A DNA stretch of 8,251 nt from Pseudomonadota bacterium (GTDB lineage Bacteria > Desulfobacterota > Anaeroferrophillalia > Anaeroferrophillales > Anaeroferrophillaceae). This document shows, one piece after another, positions 1 through 6,482 of the stretch; positions within the stretch are counted from its first letter, which is position 1; each line of letters starts with the position of its first letter. The notes under the pieces were generated by a model. It saw only the letters and a program-made list of their open reading frames with translations, did not search any database and was not told where the DNA came from. The position numbers were made by a program, and so were the translations under genes. The DNA lies in NCBI GenBank assembly GCA_011042595.1, contig DQWO01000031.1:1-8251 (forward strand), given 5' to 3'.

Positions 1-1068
1 AAGCTGCTGTGACGCTCGTTCCCCCCGGCAGATGCCCCAGAAATGAATCGTATCCTGACGCCGGTTCGCCCGGCCAATCCGCTGCAGAAAGGCGGAAACC
101 GAGTCCGGCGGTTCAAAAAGAATTACCGCGTCAACATCACCAACATCAATACCCAGCTCCAGGGTACTGGTAGCAATACATACAGAACGTGATCGCCGGC
201 GAAATCTTTTTTCAACCGCTTGCCGTTCCCTGGTATTGAGGTTGGAATAATGCAACTCCACGGCCCCTTTGAACGCCCCTTGTTGATTCAAAACGCCAAA
301 AATTTTATCACAACGGCCCCGGCTGTTGGCAAAGATCAGAATTTTGCGATACTTCCATTCTCGGTCCAAATCACCCAGCAGGTTCACCAATTCAACTTCA
401 TCATTTTTCAGCTGCAGCAGCCGGGGCAGAATCCGGCGATTGACACTTTCAGACAGCAGGACAAAATCCGGACGGAGGTGTAAAAAACGGCCCACGGCGG
501 CGGGGTCGGCAATAGTCGCCGACAGGGCAATCTTCTGCAGCGGTCGGCCGATTCGACGCTCCAGACGATGCAGGAGATAGACCAGCTGCCGGCCCCGGTA
601 CTGGTGGATCAAGGGATGAACTTCATCGATGATAACCGTGCAAACCCGCTGGAGAAAACCGCGCAGATCAACATTGGCACTGCCCAGCATCACATCCAGT
701 GATTCTGGAGTAGTCAGCATCACATCCGGACGACCGCCACCGCTGCGCTTGAGATCTCCGGTCCGGATGGCAAAGTGGAGTCCAAGCCGTTCGTACAAAA
801 CGGAAGCAAATCGCCGCTGGATATCAAAGGCCAAAGCGCGGGTGGGAACGATATAGAGGACAGCTTCGGTCGATCCTGAGCTGATAATACGTTCCAGACA
901 GGGAGCCAGCACCGCTTCGGTCTTGCCGGAACCGGTGGCGGACTGGATGATAAGATCACGATTATCCAAAACCGGCCTGATGGCTTGCTCCTGGATGGGA
1001 TGCAAACCGGGGAAAGCACCATAAAATGTTCTAAAGGTATTGGGTAGTTGTAACAGGGGAGAATTCAT
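1..1068 (-). CDS. Lhr-like / BrxHI-like DEAD/DEAH superfamily II helicase, N-terminal 356 residues (3' end off the window)
   Basis: The frame is open from the ATG at 1068 to the left edge without a stop, so the C-terminus is missing. All SF2 helicase motifs are readable in order: LHPIQEQAI (22-30, Q-like), Walker A ATGSGKTE (44-51), PTRALA (75-80, motif Ia), TTPESLDVML (119-128, Ib), DEVH (148-151, Walker B), SAT (183-185, III), ILIFANSR (243-250, IV), TSTLELGID (300-308, V) and QRIGRANRR (329-337, VI). Both RecA lobes are therefore present. The motif style matches the Lhr/COG1201 group, to which BrxHI belongs; these proteins move on nucleic acid using ATP. It is the fourth gene of the minus-strand operon, 105 bases after the preceding ATPase. 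That gap and the end of the ATPase gene hold a large inverted repeat. The ribosome site is weak (AGGA at 1075-1072, only three bases from the ATG). A role in anti-phage defence is inferred from the neighbouring BrxD-like ATPases. The helicase family is certain; the subfamily is probable. Confidence 0.93.
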   Translation of the reverse strand, partial: MNSPLLQLPNTFRTFYGAFPGLHPIQEQAIRPVLDNRDLIIQSATGSGKTEAVLAPCLERIISSGSTEAVLYIVPTRALAFDIQRRFASVLYERLGLHFAIRTGDLKRSGGGRPDVMLTTPESLDVMLGSANVDLRGFLQRVCTVIIDEVHPLIHQYRGRQLVYLLHRLERRIGRPLQKIALSATIADPAAVGRFLHLRPDFVLLSESVNRRILPRLLQLKNDEVELVNLLGDLDREWKYRKILIFANSRGRCDKIFGVLNQQGAFKGAVELHYSNLNTRERQAVEKRFRRRSRSVCIATSTLELGIDVGDVDAVILFEPPDSVSAFLQRIGRANRRQDTIHFWGICRGERASQQL

Positions 1069-1073
1069 ACATC

Positions 1074-1196
1074 CTGGGACGTTGTTAATTAGTTGATTAG
1101 CATGAAGGAATTGATATCCAAATGGAACCAGAATGGTATTTATGTCAAGCTTTGGGGCTATTATCTGCTCTAATCAACTAATTAACAACGTCCCAG
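1074..1196. repeat. Perfect 27-bp inverted repeat around a 69-base interior
   Basis: Bases 1074-1100 are the exact reverse complement of 1170-1196; 1101-1169 lie between. The whole 123-bp unit resembles a miniature inverted-repeat element, or a very strong RNA hairpin. It sits at the junction of two operon genes: the right arm encodes the last seven or so codons and the TGA stop (1174-1176) of the second ATPase, and the left arm ends six bases before the helicase ATG. I see no convincing target-site duplication next to the arms (left flank ACATC, right flank AAGAC). The interior is AT-rich. Its plus strand holds a 23-codon reading frame (1102-1173) that fills it almost exactly. I do not recognise the arm sequence as a named insertion sequence. 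Confidence 0.9.
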
Positions 1197-2421
1197 AAGA
1201 CATAAGGTCCAATTGATTAACCAAGGCCTTGATCTTCAGGCGTGCTTCCTGGTTTCCGGTTGCCGCCACCACCGCTGCCATTTGCTCTCTGGTCCCAGCT
1301 GCCGGCGGTTCCCAGCCATAGGCCCTGGCATGCAAGTGGATGAGCCTTCCGGCAAGTTCTGTCCATTCAGACCCACTAAGATTATGGAGACGATGGAGAC
1401 GCAGCTGCCGCCAGACTTCCCCATAATTCAGTTTAAAATAGGGAAATTCCTGGTGATCACGAACCGTGATCCGACCATAATCTTCCCCACGTACCCGCAG
1501 GAAAAACTCATCGGTAAAAGCAAAGATGGGATAAAGGCCGGAACGGGGGAAAGGCGGAGAAAAAAAGCGCTGGAGAATCTCATAACTTTTACGGCGCTGG
1601 AGAATCGACCGTTGGGCAATGGATTCTCCCTCGTCAAAAAGCAGTACCCAACCCTTAAAACCCATGTTCTTAAACATGGCCGCCAGGCCGCAAACCGCTT
1701 CAAAATAAGGCTCCCAGCCTCTACAGACCAGTGATGCGTCTTTATAAAATGAAACCTGGCGATATCTCAGGGCATGGCGCAGGCGATTTACCGGCAAGGC
1801 GGAACCGTTCAGGGCATTAGCCAACAGCCAGGGAAACTCCCGGGGCCGGTACGTGGTGTATTTCTTCATTCCCCTCCAACGAGGGGGAAGAGTCATATTG
1901 TCCTGAACCAGGGCGGTTAACACAGACTTGAAAAAATGCGGCATCGATTCCGGGATGACGGCCGGCCGAACCTGGTCGCCGTTTTTTAACTCTTGCCCTT
2001 GCGTACCAGCCCGGTCTTTCCACCATTTCACCAGGGATAAGTCACCACCGCCCGGAAAGCGAATCTGGCTGACCAGAGCCCGGTACACCTGACGAAAATC
2101 ATGAAAAGGAATTTCCCGGGGATCAAGATTGATCTGACTGGTGACAAAACCCTGGTCAAGAGCCCGTTGACCAAGGTAGGTGAGGCTGTGAGATTTGCCC
2201 TGGCCATAAGAACCGCAAAGACAAAGATGGGAGGATTCATCCTGTTCCAGAGCCTGGACACCCTGGTCAAAATCCTGATTTAAGCGCGTCTCGTGAGCGG
2301 TTAACAGCCGCACCCCGAAGGGATCAAAAAGGCCATCCCGCAACCGCTCCACGGCTCTTCTAAGGGTAAAATTATCGGCGCTTTCCAACAACTCAAGAAA
2401 CTCGCCCTGATCCATTGCCAT
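1174..2421 (-). CDS. BrxD/DUF2791-like P-loop ATPase, second of two paralogues
   Basis: This 415-aa cytosolic P-loop ATPase has Walker A GSYGQGKS (70-77) and Walker B GWVLLFDEGES (257-267, acidic pair D263 E264). Between them PREIPFHDFRQVYRALVSQI (101-120) aligns by eye with REVPIHKFEAVYQAIVRQL of the gene before it, so the two are paralogues. This pattern matches the BREX-type ATP-binding family (BrxC/BrxD, formerly DUF2791) and the ATPase of Shango-like systems. The likely role is an ATP-driven partner of the adjacent helicase (inference). Start: the ATG at 2421 is three bases past the upstream TAG stop (2425-2427), with no clear Shine-Dalgarno, which suggests coupled translation; the ATG at 2415 is an alternative. 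The C-terminal residues from about 409 on are encoded by one arm of the 27-bp inverted repeat. The natural end of the protein may therefore have been replaced. No membrane segment or signal peptide is visible. Confidence 0.85.
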   Translation of the reverse strand: MAMDQGEFLELLESADNFTLRRAVERLRDGLFDPFGVRLLTAHETRLNQDFDQGVQALEQDESSHLCLCGSYGQGKSHSLTYLGQRALDQGFVTSQINLDPREIPFHDFRQVYRALVSQIRFPGGGDLSLVKWWKDRAGTQGQELKNGDQVRPAVIPESMPHFFKSVLTALVQDNMTLPPRWRGMKKYTTYRPREFPWLLANALNGSALPVNRLRHALRYRQVSFYKDASLVCRGWEPYFEAVCGLAAMFKNMGFKGWVLLFDEGESIAQRSILQRRKSYEILQRFFSPPFPRSGLYPIFAFTDEFFLRVRGEDYGRITVRDHQEFPYFKLNYGEVWRQLRLHRLHNLSGSEWTELAGRLIHLHARAYGWEPPAAGTREQMAAVVAATGNQEARLKIKALVNQLDLMSSGTLLIS

Positions 2422-2424
2422 TTA

Positions 2425-3720
2425 CTACTTGTCCCAGCTCGGCTGTAACTGCTCCAACTTCTCCTGTTCCATCTCCTGCTGGCTGGCAATAATATTTTCA
2501 CCAAGATCCAGATTCTCGGCCGGAATTTCGCCCTGTTCGGCCATATCCAGCAGCCGGACAACCTGTTTTACAAAGAGTCTGACCTCACTCAACAGCCCCA
2601 TTTTCTTCTGATTTTGACAAATATCCAGAAGAATTTTATCCGATACAGCGGCCGCGGCATCCCAGCGATAGGCAATCTGGTGAATATGCCGCAAACACTG
2701 CCCCAGGCTGACCAGCTCTTCAGCTTTTAAAGGCGTCTGGTGAAGATCGACCAACACACCGCGATAATTCAGCCGCTTCTGTTCACCGATAGAGCGCACC
2801 CGGCTCCAGAGGGCATCATAGGATTTAAAACCTTTTTCCGACAGCAAAACGTCCGGAATGATGGCGAAAAAGATATGGAAATACTCCGCCTGTTCGGTAT
2901 TATCAATCAGCAGCCGGACATTCTCATAGGCCGCGTTGCGGATAGAGGTGGACTGGGCCATGACGGTCTCCAGTTCATCAAGCAGCAGGACAAGCCCCTG
3001 GTGCCCCAGAAAACGCAAAAAAGTATTCAAAGAATTGAGCATCTGTTTACTGTTGGCCTTGTTCACCACCTCAAAAATGCCAAAAGGCTTCAGCTCCCGC
3101 TTGGTTGCCTTGCCGGCCTCAAACCAATGAAAAATGATCTCCCGGCCGGCGGTCCGTTCCTCCTGGGCCTCACCCTCCATCAAGGGCAGGAATCGGTTAT
3201 GCGCCAGGGATATCAGGGCATTGGCAAAATTCACGTTCATCCCCGGCAGATTGCGCAGGGTTTCCCCCAGATCGGCAAGAGATTCCGGAGACGGGGAATC
3301 CTGCTGCTGCTGCTCCAGGCCGTCAAGCCACTGATTCAGGAGATTTCGAATACCAACCCCCTCAAAATTGCCGCGCAGCTGACGGACAATGGCCTGATAC
3401 ACCGCCTCAAATTTGTGGATGGGCACCTCCCGGGTCAAAACCACAAAGGAGACCGCAAACCCCTGCCGCAAGGCAAGGTGACGAACGATGGACATGAAAT
3501 GGGTTTTGCCATCGCCATAATCACCACGAATAAAGCGGACCTTGGCCCCACCTTTGGCGATATAATTCTCCAGATCATCCTCAATAAATTTAATCCAGTT
3601 GTCGCGGCCCACCGTAAAAAAAGGAACATAGTCAGCCGGCACACTTCCCTTGCGCAGCGCTTCAATAATAGAACGGGCCTGAAACGATTTCAACCCATCG
3701 ATTTCTTCGCTGGTCATCAT
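2425..3720 (-). CDS. BrxD/DUF2791-like P-loop ATPase, first of two paralogues
   Basis: This 431-aa protein has Walker A GDYGDGKT (66-73) followed by HFMSIVRHLALRQGF, and Walker B GLVLLLDELE (242-251, D248 E249). The N-terminal pattern (NWIKFIEDDLENYIAKGG, then IRGDYGDGKTH) is typical of the BREX system ATP-binding domain family (BrxC/BrxD). The stretch after Walker A, LTREVPIHKFEAVYQAIVRQL, is the family's next conserved block and is shared with the downstream ATPase. The C-terminal part is helical, and the last 25 residues are rich in Glu and Gln. A Shine-Dalgarno AAGGAGG (3735-3729) lies eight bases before the ATG at 3720 and is encoded by the last codons (Lys-Glu-Asp) of the upstream gene. 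A second ATG at 3717 is also possible. It is the second gene of the operon, three bases from each neighbour. ATPase activity is strongly supported; the function as a defence-complex subunit is inferred from context. Confidence 0.9.
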   Translation of the reverse strand: MMTSEEIDGLKSFQARSIIEALRKGSVPADYVPFFTVGRDNWIKFIEDDLENYIAKGGAKVRFIRGDYGDGKTHFMSIVRHLALRQGFAVSFVVLTREVPIHKFEAVYQAIVRQLRGNFEGVGIRNLLNQWLDGLEQQQQDSPSPESLADLGETLRNLPGMNVNFANALISLAHNRFLPLMEGEAQEERTAGREIIFHWFEAGKATKRELKPFGIFEVVNKANSKQMLNSLNTFLRFLGHQGLVLLLDELETVMAQSTSIRNAAYENVRLLIDNTEQAEYFHIFFAIIPDVLLSEKGFKSYDALWSRVRSIGEQKRLNYRGVLVDLHQTPLKAEELVSLGQCLRHIHQIAYRWDAAAAVSDKILLDICQNQKKMGLLSEVRLFVKQVVRLLDMAEQGEIPAENLDLGENIIASQQEMEQEKLEQLQPSWDK

Positions 3721-3723
3721 CTT

Positions 3724-4557
3724 CTAATCCTCCTTGAACGAAATGGAACTGATTTGCCGCCGTTCTCCAACACCGTCGAGAAGCCAGAGGGAAAAATTAC
3801 GCCCGGGATCCAGATCCAGAAGCTTGCCATCCGAAGTTCCACCGATACCGGACTCAAAATATCGCCAGAGATCCACGCTGAACTGCTCCAGGCTGTAGCC
3901 CCGGAATTTAGCTTTATCCATATTGGTAAAAAATGTTTTGCTCTGCAGGGAAATGACATGCTGCAGATAAAATCGCTGAATGGGAACCGGCTGACCGACC
4001 GCGAGGTTGTCGGCTTTACAGATGCCAACATACGTCTCGTACAGGCCGTCAATATACTCCTGGGGATTGAAAGGCCGATCATAAAGTTGCTTTTTCAGCC
4101 GCACCAGAGCGGCAACAATGCGGCGGGGATCGATCGATTTCAGCACCTTTTTGTTGATGGTCGTGGTGCGTTCACTGAAAGCAATCTCACCATCAATACC
4201 TTTAAGGATGCTGAAACGGGGGAAATCAATATCAATGGCCAACCCGGCATCATTCCCAAGTCGGGTAAGGTCTTCAATAAATTCAAGCCGATATTTTTCC
4301 ACCTTTTCCCGGGCATCGGCACGCAAACTCTCAAGAATGGGGGCACACTCCGCCAGGGCCTCTTCTTGGACAACTTCTGTGGCCGGCTTGGTATTAAGCA
4401 GCTCATCCAGGCGAAGAAAATCATCCCGTCCGGCACAGCGGATACATTGTTTGATAAAATCAGCCAGGCGTTGACAGCGATTTAATTCCTGTTGAAAAGG
4501 GCGCACGATTGCGGTTAACTGTTCCTGGTTCACTTGCAAAAAATCTTCATTATCCAT
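3724..4557 (-). CDS. Unrecognised 277-aa first subunit of the ATPase-ATPase-helicase operon
   Basis: I do not recognise this protein. The reading frame is well supported: ATG at 4557 with a purine-rich GGAGGGAGAG about ten bases upstream, TAG at 3724-3726, and tight coupling to the next gene. The N-terminal 105 residues look helical and charged, with three Cys (28, 38, 41) and another at 71; C38-x2-C41 (CIRC) has no obvious second pair, so a zinc site is doubtful. The middle part (106-150) contains an acidic segment AIDIDFPRF and a Thr-rich strand SERTTTINKK. The C-terminal third (165-265) has aromatic-rich segments (PQEYIDGLYETY, FSVDLWRYFESG, NFSLWLLDG) that could form a winged-helix-like or protein-binding module (guess). 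There is no P-loop, nuclease motif, membrane segment or signal peptide. Its place as first gene before two BrxD-like ATPases and a helicase suggests a structural or target-recognition subunit. I looked for TerB character, as expected in Shango, and could not establish it. Confidence 0.88.
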   Translation of the reverse strand: MDNEDFLQVNQEQLTAIVRPFQQELNRCQRLADFIKQCIRCAGRDDFLRLDELLNTKPATEVVQEEALAECAPILESLRADAREKVEKYRLEFIEDLTRLGNDAGLAIDIDFPRFSILKGIDGEIAFSERTTTINKKVLKSIDPRRIVAALVRLKKQLYDRPFNPQEYIDGLYETYVGICKADNLAVGQPVPIQRFYLQHVISLQSKTFFTNMDKAKFRGYSLEQFSVDLWRYFESGIGGTSDGKLLDLDPGRNFSLWLLDGVGERRQISSISFKED

Positions 4558-4824
4558 AGTATTCCATCTCTCCCTCCGGGATGGGTTAAATTTTGATGAA
4601 TTTTCAGCAAAAGTGGTGGACGTAACCCGATTTTCCGCAGGAAATTGGGATTGTGTCTCCTGATTTTGCAGGTTAGCTGAATAGTTACAAAATTTTCATC
4701 TTAAAATCAAGGTAAATGAAATCCTTTATCAAAGCTACATGAGTTTAATTCAGGAAATTTTTCAACAGTTTGCTTTACCATGGGACCTGACCACTTTTCT
4801 TTCCTGCCCCCCCCTTTTCCACTT
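4558..4824. other. 267-bp intergenic region upstream of the operon
   Basis: This gap separates the stop of the DUF4143 gene (4825-4827) from the first gene of the minus-strand operon, so it should hold the operon promoter. I could only find a poor candidate on the minus strand (TTGATT at 4710-4705, 17 bases, TAACTA at 4687-4682), which I do not call. A run of eight C (4807-4814) lies ten bases beyond the DUF4143 stop. No convincing intrinsic terminator is seen for that gene, so read-through into the operon is possible. No gene is seen here. Confidence 0.5.
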
Positions 4825-5958
4825 TTACTTCAAGGAAAAATCAGCCAGCCAATTGGCCGCCAACCGCATCTCCGCTCCATCAGGATATGTTTTCTCCCTG
4901 GGCAGTTCTTTCACGATTTGAACTTTTTTGACTCCGGGAAAATATTTTTCAAAAAGTGAAAAATTTCTGCTGAGGCTGCCATCCGCCCACTTTACTTCAA
5001 CCATCATAAACGGAACATCATCCCTGGTGACAAAGAAATCAATTTCCCGGTTATTCTTGGTTTTCAGGTAATGAAGCCGCAGCTGCTCGCCGAAGCAGTC
5101 CTCCAAAAAATGAATTTCCTTCAACAAAGCACAAGCAGTCAGGTTTTCCAACTTCACCCCGTTATGTCCCAGCACCTGCCCGGTATCATAAAAATAATAT
5201 TTTGGCGCTTTAAGAAGAGAACGGGAAATGTTCCGGTGAAAAGGCCTGATACTGAAAATAACATACATCGTTTCCAGTATTTCCAGCCACCTTTTCACCG
5301 TTTTATCAGAGCATTGAAGATCCCGGGACAGGGAACTGTACGAAACCGGGCTGCCGACCCTTTGACGCAGCAGCTGAATAAGGGTTTCAATCGAAGTAAG
5401 ATGCTGGATATTTTCCAGTTCAATCATATCCTGCCGCAAAATGATATCAAGGTGAGATCGTTTCCAGCGATTATAAAAACGGCTGTTCCCTTCAAGATAG
5501 GGCTCAGGGAAACCCCCAACCTCAAGCAGCCGATCCAAAGTATCAGACACATTGTCAACCCCCTGCATCTTTTTAATTTCCTTCAAATCAAAAGGATGCA
5601 GCCGAAACTGGAAAAAACGCCCGGCCAGTGAATCGCCAACTTTTCTATAAGTATCCAGCTTGGCACTGCCGGTAACAATAATCCCGGGAGGGACACCTTC
5701 AACGTCATAGATTCCCTTCAACCATGATTTCCAATTTTTAAACTTGTGAAGCTCATCAAAGATAATCAAGTCTCTGGACCGATCCCATGATCTTTCAATG
5801 AGGCCTAAACGATGTTCCGGATTATCAAAATTCAGGTAATCATAATTGTCACTCAGCATTTTCGACAAAGTCGTCTTCCCGGATTGCCGCGGGCCGGTCA
5901 ATAGAACAATTTTCTTTTTTAAATCTTCAACAATATAACTTGCCAGGTAACGTTCCAT
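4825..5958 (-). CDS. AAA_14 / DUF4143 family ATPase (first copy)
   Basis: This 377-aa protein has the standard layout of the large AAA_14-DUF4143 family. The N-terminal ATPase has Walker A GPRQSGKTT (22-30), Walker B LIIFDEL (64-70, D68 E69), sensor VTGSAKLD (95-102) and the LAGRF arginine motif (111-115). A helix-turn-helix-like segment follows (about 202-229, YSSLSRDLQCSDKTVKRWLE). The C-terminal DUF4143 domain has KYYFYDTG (253-260), REIDFFV (304-310) and MVEVKW (319-324). The D307...E321-x-K323 pattern resembles a PD-(D/E)xK nuclease-like core, as is usual for this family. The cellular role of these proteins is largely unknown. Start: ATG at 5958 with Shine-Dalgarno GGAGG (5970-5966) seven bases upstream. 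Length is normal and the gene is intact. It has its own promoter, divergent from the toxin-antitoxin pair, and lies upstream of the four-gene operon. Confidence 0.93.
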   Translation of the reverse strand: MERYLASYIVEDLKKKIVLLTGPRQSGKTTLSKMLSDNYDYLNFDNPEHRLGLIERSWDRSRDLIIFDELHKFKNWKSWLKGIYDVEGVPPGIIVTGSAKLDTYRKVGDSLAGRFFQFRLHPFDLKEIKKMQGVDNVSDTLDRLLEVGGFPEPYLEGNSRFYNRWKRSHLDIILRQDMIELENIQHLTSIETLIQLLRQRVGSPVSYSSLSRDLQCSDKTVKRWLEILETMYVIFSIRPFHRNISRSLLKAPKYYFYDTGQVLGHNGVKLENLTACALLKEIHFLEDCFGEQLRLHYLKTKNNREIDFFVTRDDVPFMMVEVKWADGSLSRNFSLFEKYFPGVKKVQIVKELPREKTYPDGAEMRLAANWLADFSLK

Positions 5959-5988
5959 CCCCCATCCTCCAGCCGCATAATTTCATAC

Positions 5989-6017
5989 TTTATAGGCTGC
6001 TGATCCGAAATAGTCAA
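5989..6017 (-). promoter_or_regulatory. Sigma70-type promoter of the first DUF4143 ATPase gene
   Basis: On the minus strand a -35 TTGACT (6017-6012), a 17-base spacer and a -10 TATAAA (5994-5989) match the sigma70 consensus at five of six positions each. The start codon is at 5958, giving a short leader that contains the GGAGG ribosome site. Confidence 0.75.
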
Positions 6018-6030
6018 GACTTTTTCGGAT
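6003..6030. promoter_or_regulatory. Palindrome centred on the -35 box: candidate operator
   Basis: ATCCGAAA (6003-6010) and TTTCGGAT (6023-6030) are perfect 8-base inverted arms separated by 12 bases that contain the -35 hexamer (6012-6017). This geometry is typical of a repressor operator. No poly-T run follows on either strand, so a terminator is unlikely. The regulator is unknown; the helix-turn-helix of the ATPase itself is one candidate (speculative). Confidence 0.45.
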
Positions 6031-6071
6031 GCGGCACCGAATAGGACTACAGCTTCCCCCATATTTCCAAT

Positions 6072-6091
6072 TAATTGCGGGTAATTGCGGG
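6072..6091. repeat. Tandem 10-bp repeat (TAATTGCGGG twice)
   Basis: TAATTGCGGG at 6072-6081 is repeated directly at 6082-6091 and followed by TA. It lies in the divergent promoter region, about 85 bases upstream of the antitoxin -35 box. It may be a regulator site or a slippage duplication. Confidence 0.6.
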
Positions 6092-6174
6092 TAGAGTATT
6101 TTATTATCCATTATCATGTCCCTATAATTCCGGACTCCCTTTCCTACATGGTGCCCCTATTTCTCCTAAAGCAG

Positions 6175-6203
6175 TTGACTTCTAATACAAGCTATTGTAT
6201 TCT
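6175..6203 (+). promoter_or_regulatory. Promoter of the toxin-antitoxin operon
   Basis: A -35 TTGACT (6175-6180), a 17-base spacer and a -10 TATTCT (6198-6203) precede the antitoxin ATG by about 40 bases. A second, weaker option is TATAAT at 6123-6128 with a poor -35 (TTTATT, 6100-6105). Confidence 0.65.
6184..6201. promoter_or_regulatory. Palindromic operator in the toxin-antitoxin promoter
   Basis: AATACAA (6184-6190) and TTGTATT (6195-6201) are perfect inverted 7-base arms around GCTA, lying in the spacer and running into the -10 box. RHH antitoxins usually bind such a site and repress their own operon. The direct repeat TTCTAAT (6180-6186 and 6200-6206) adds a second possible half-site series. 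Confidence 0.6.
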
Positions 6204-6242
6204 AATGATAGTCAAAGCATTCAAGCAATCGGAGGTGAGAAA

Positions 6243-6482
6243 ATGACCAAAACAGTAACATTGCGGCTCAATGATCAAACATACAAAAAGTTCAGAGGCT
6301 TGGCAGAACATGACAACCGCCCTCTCTCAAATTTCATTGAGACTGCTGCGCTTCGCTATATTGAAGAACATGAGTATGTCGATGAGTTTGAAATGGCAGA
6401 AATTAGAGCCAACGCTGGACTAAACAACAGTATTAAGAATGCGCTTCGCGATGCCAAAGCCGGAAGGGGGCATTTTGCCTGA
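6243..6482 (+). CDS. Ribbon-helix-helix antitoxin of a type II toxin-antitoxin pair
   Basis: This 79-aa protein starts at the ATG at 6243, chosen because GGAGGTGA (6231-6238) lies just upstream; a frame open further upstream (from 6195) has no such site and would run through the promoter. Residues 3-9 (KTVTLRL) form the DNA-contacting strand. Helices at about 11-22 and 27-42 (LSNFIETAALRYIEE) complete the CopG/RelB-like ribbon-helix-helix fold. The acidic tail (41-79, ending in AKAGRGHFA) should wrap and neutralise the toxin. It is the first gene of the pair and overlaps the toxin start by eight bases, which couples their translation. Autorepression through the palindrome at 6184-6201 is expected from family behaviour. 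Confidence 0.9.
   Translation: MTKTVTLRLNDQTYKKFRGLAEHDNRPLSNFIETAALRYIEEHEYVDEFEMAEIRANAGLNNSIKNALRDAKAGRGHFA

Noticed and set aside
1143..1148. Perfect -35 TTGACA on the minus strand inside the inverted-repeat loop, possibly a helicase promoter.
   Set aside because: No acceptable -10 hexamer lies 16 to 18 bases downstream.
2740..4485. Long plus-strand open frame (581 codons) opposite the first ATPase and the 277-aa gene.
   Set aside because: It lies antisense to two well-supported genes with ribosome sites and Walker motifs. It has no recognisable domain, and its composition is what an antisense shadow gives.
4682..4710. Candidate operon promoter on the minus strand (TTGATT, 17 bases, TAACTA).
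   Set aside because: The -10 matches the consensus poorly, and similar matches occur by chance in such AT-rich DNA.
4807..4814. Run of eight C as a possible phase-variable tract.
   Set aside because: It lies outside any gene, after a stop codon and not within an evident promoter, so slippage would have no obvious effect.
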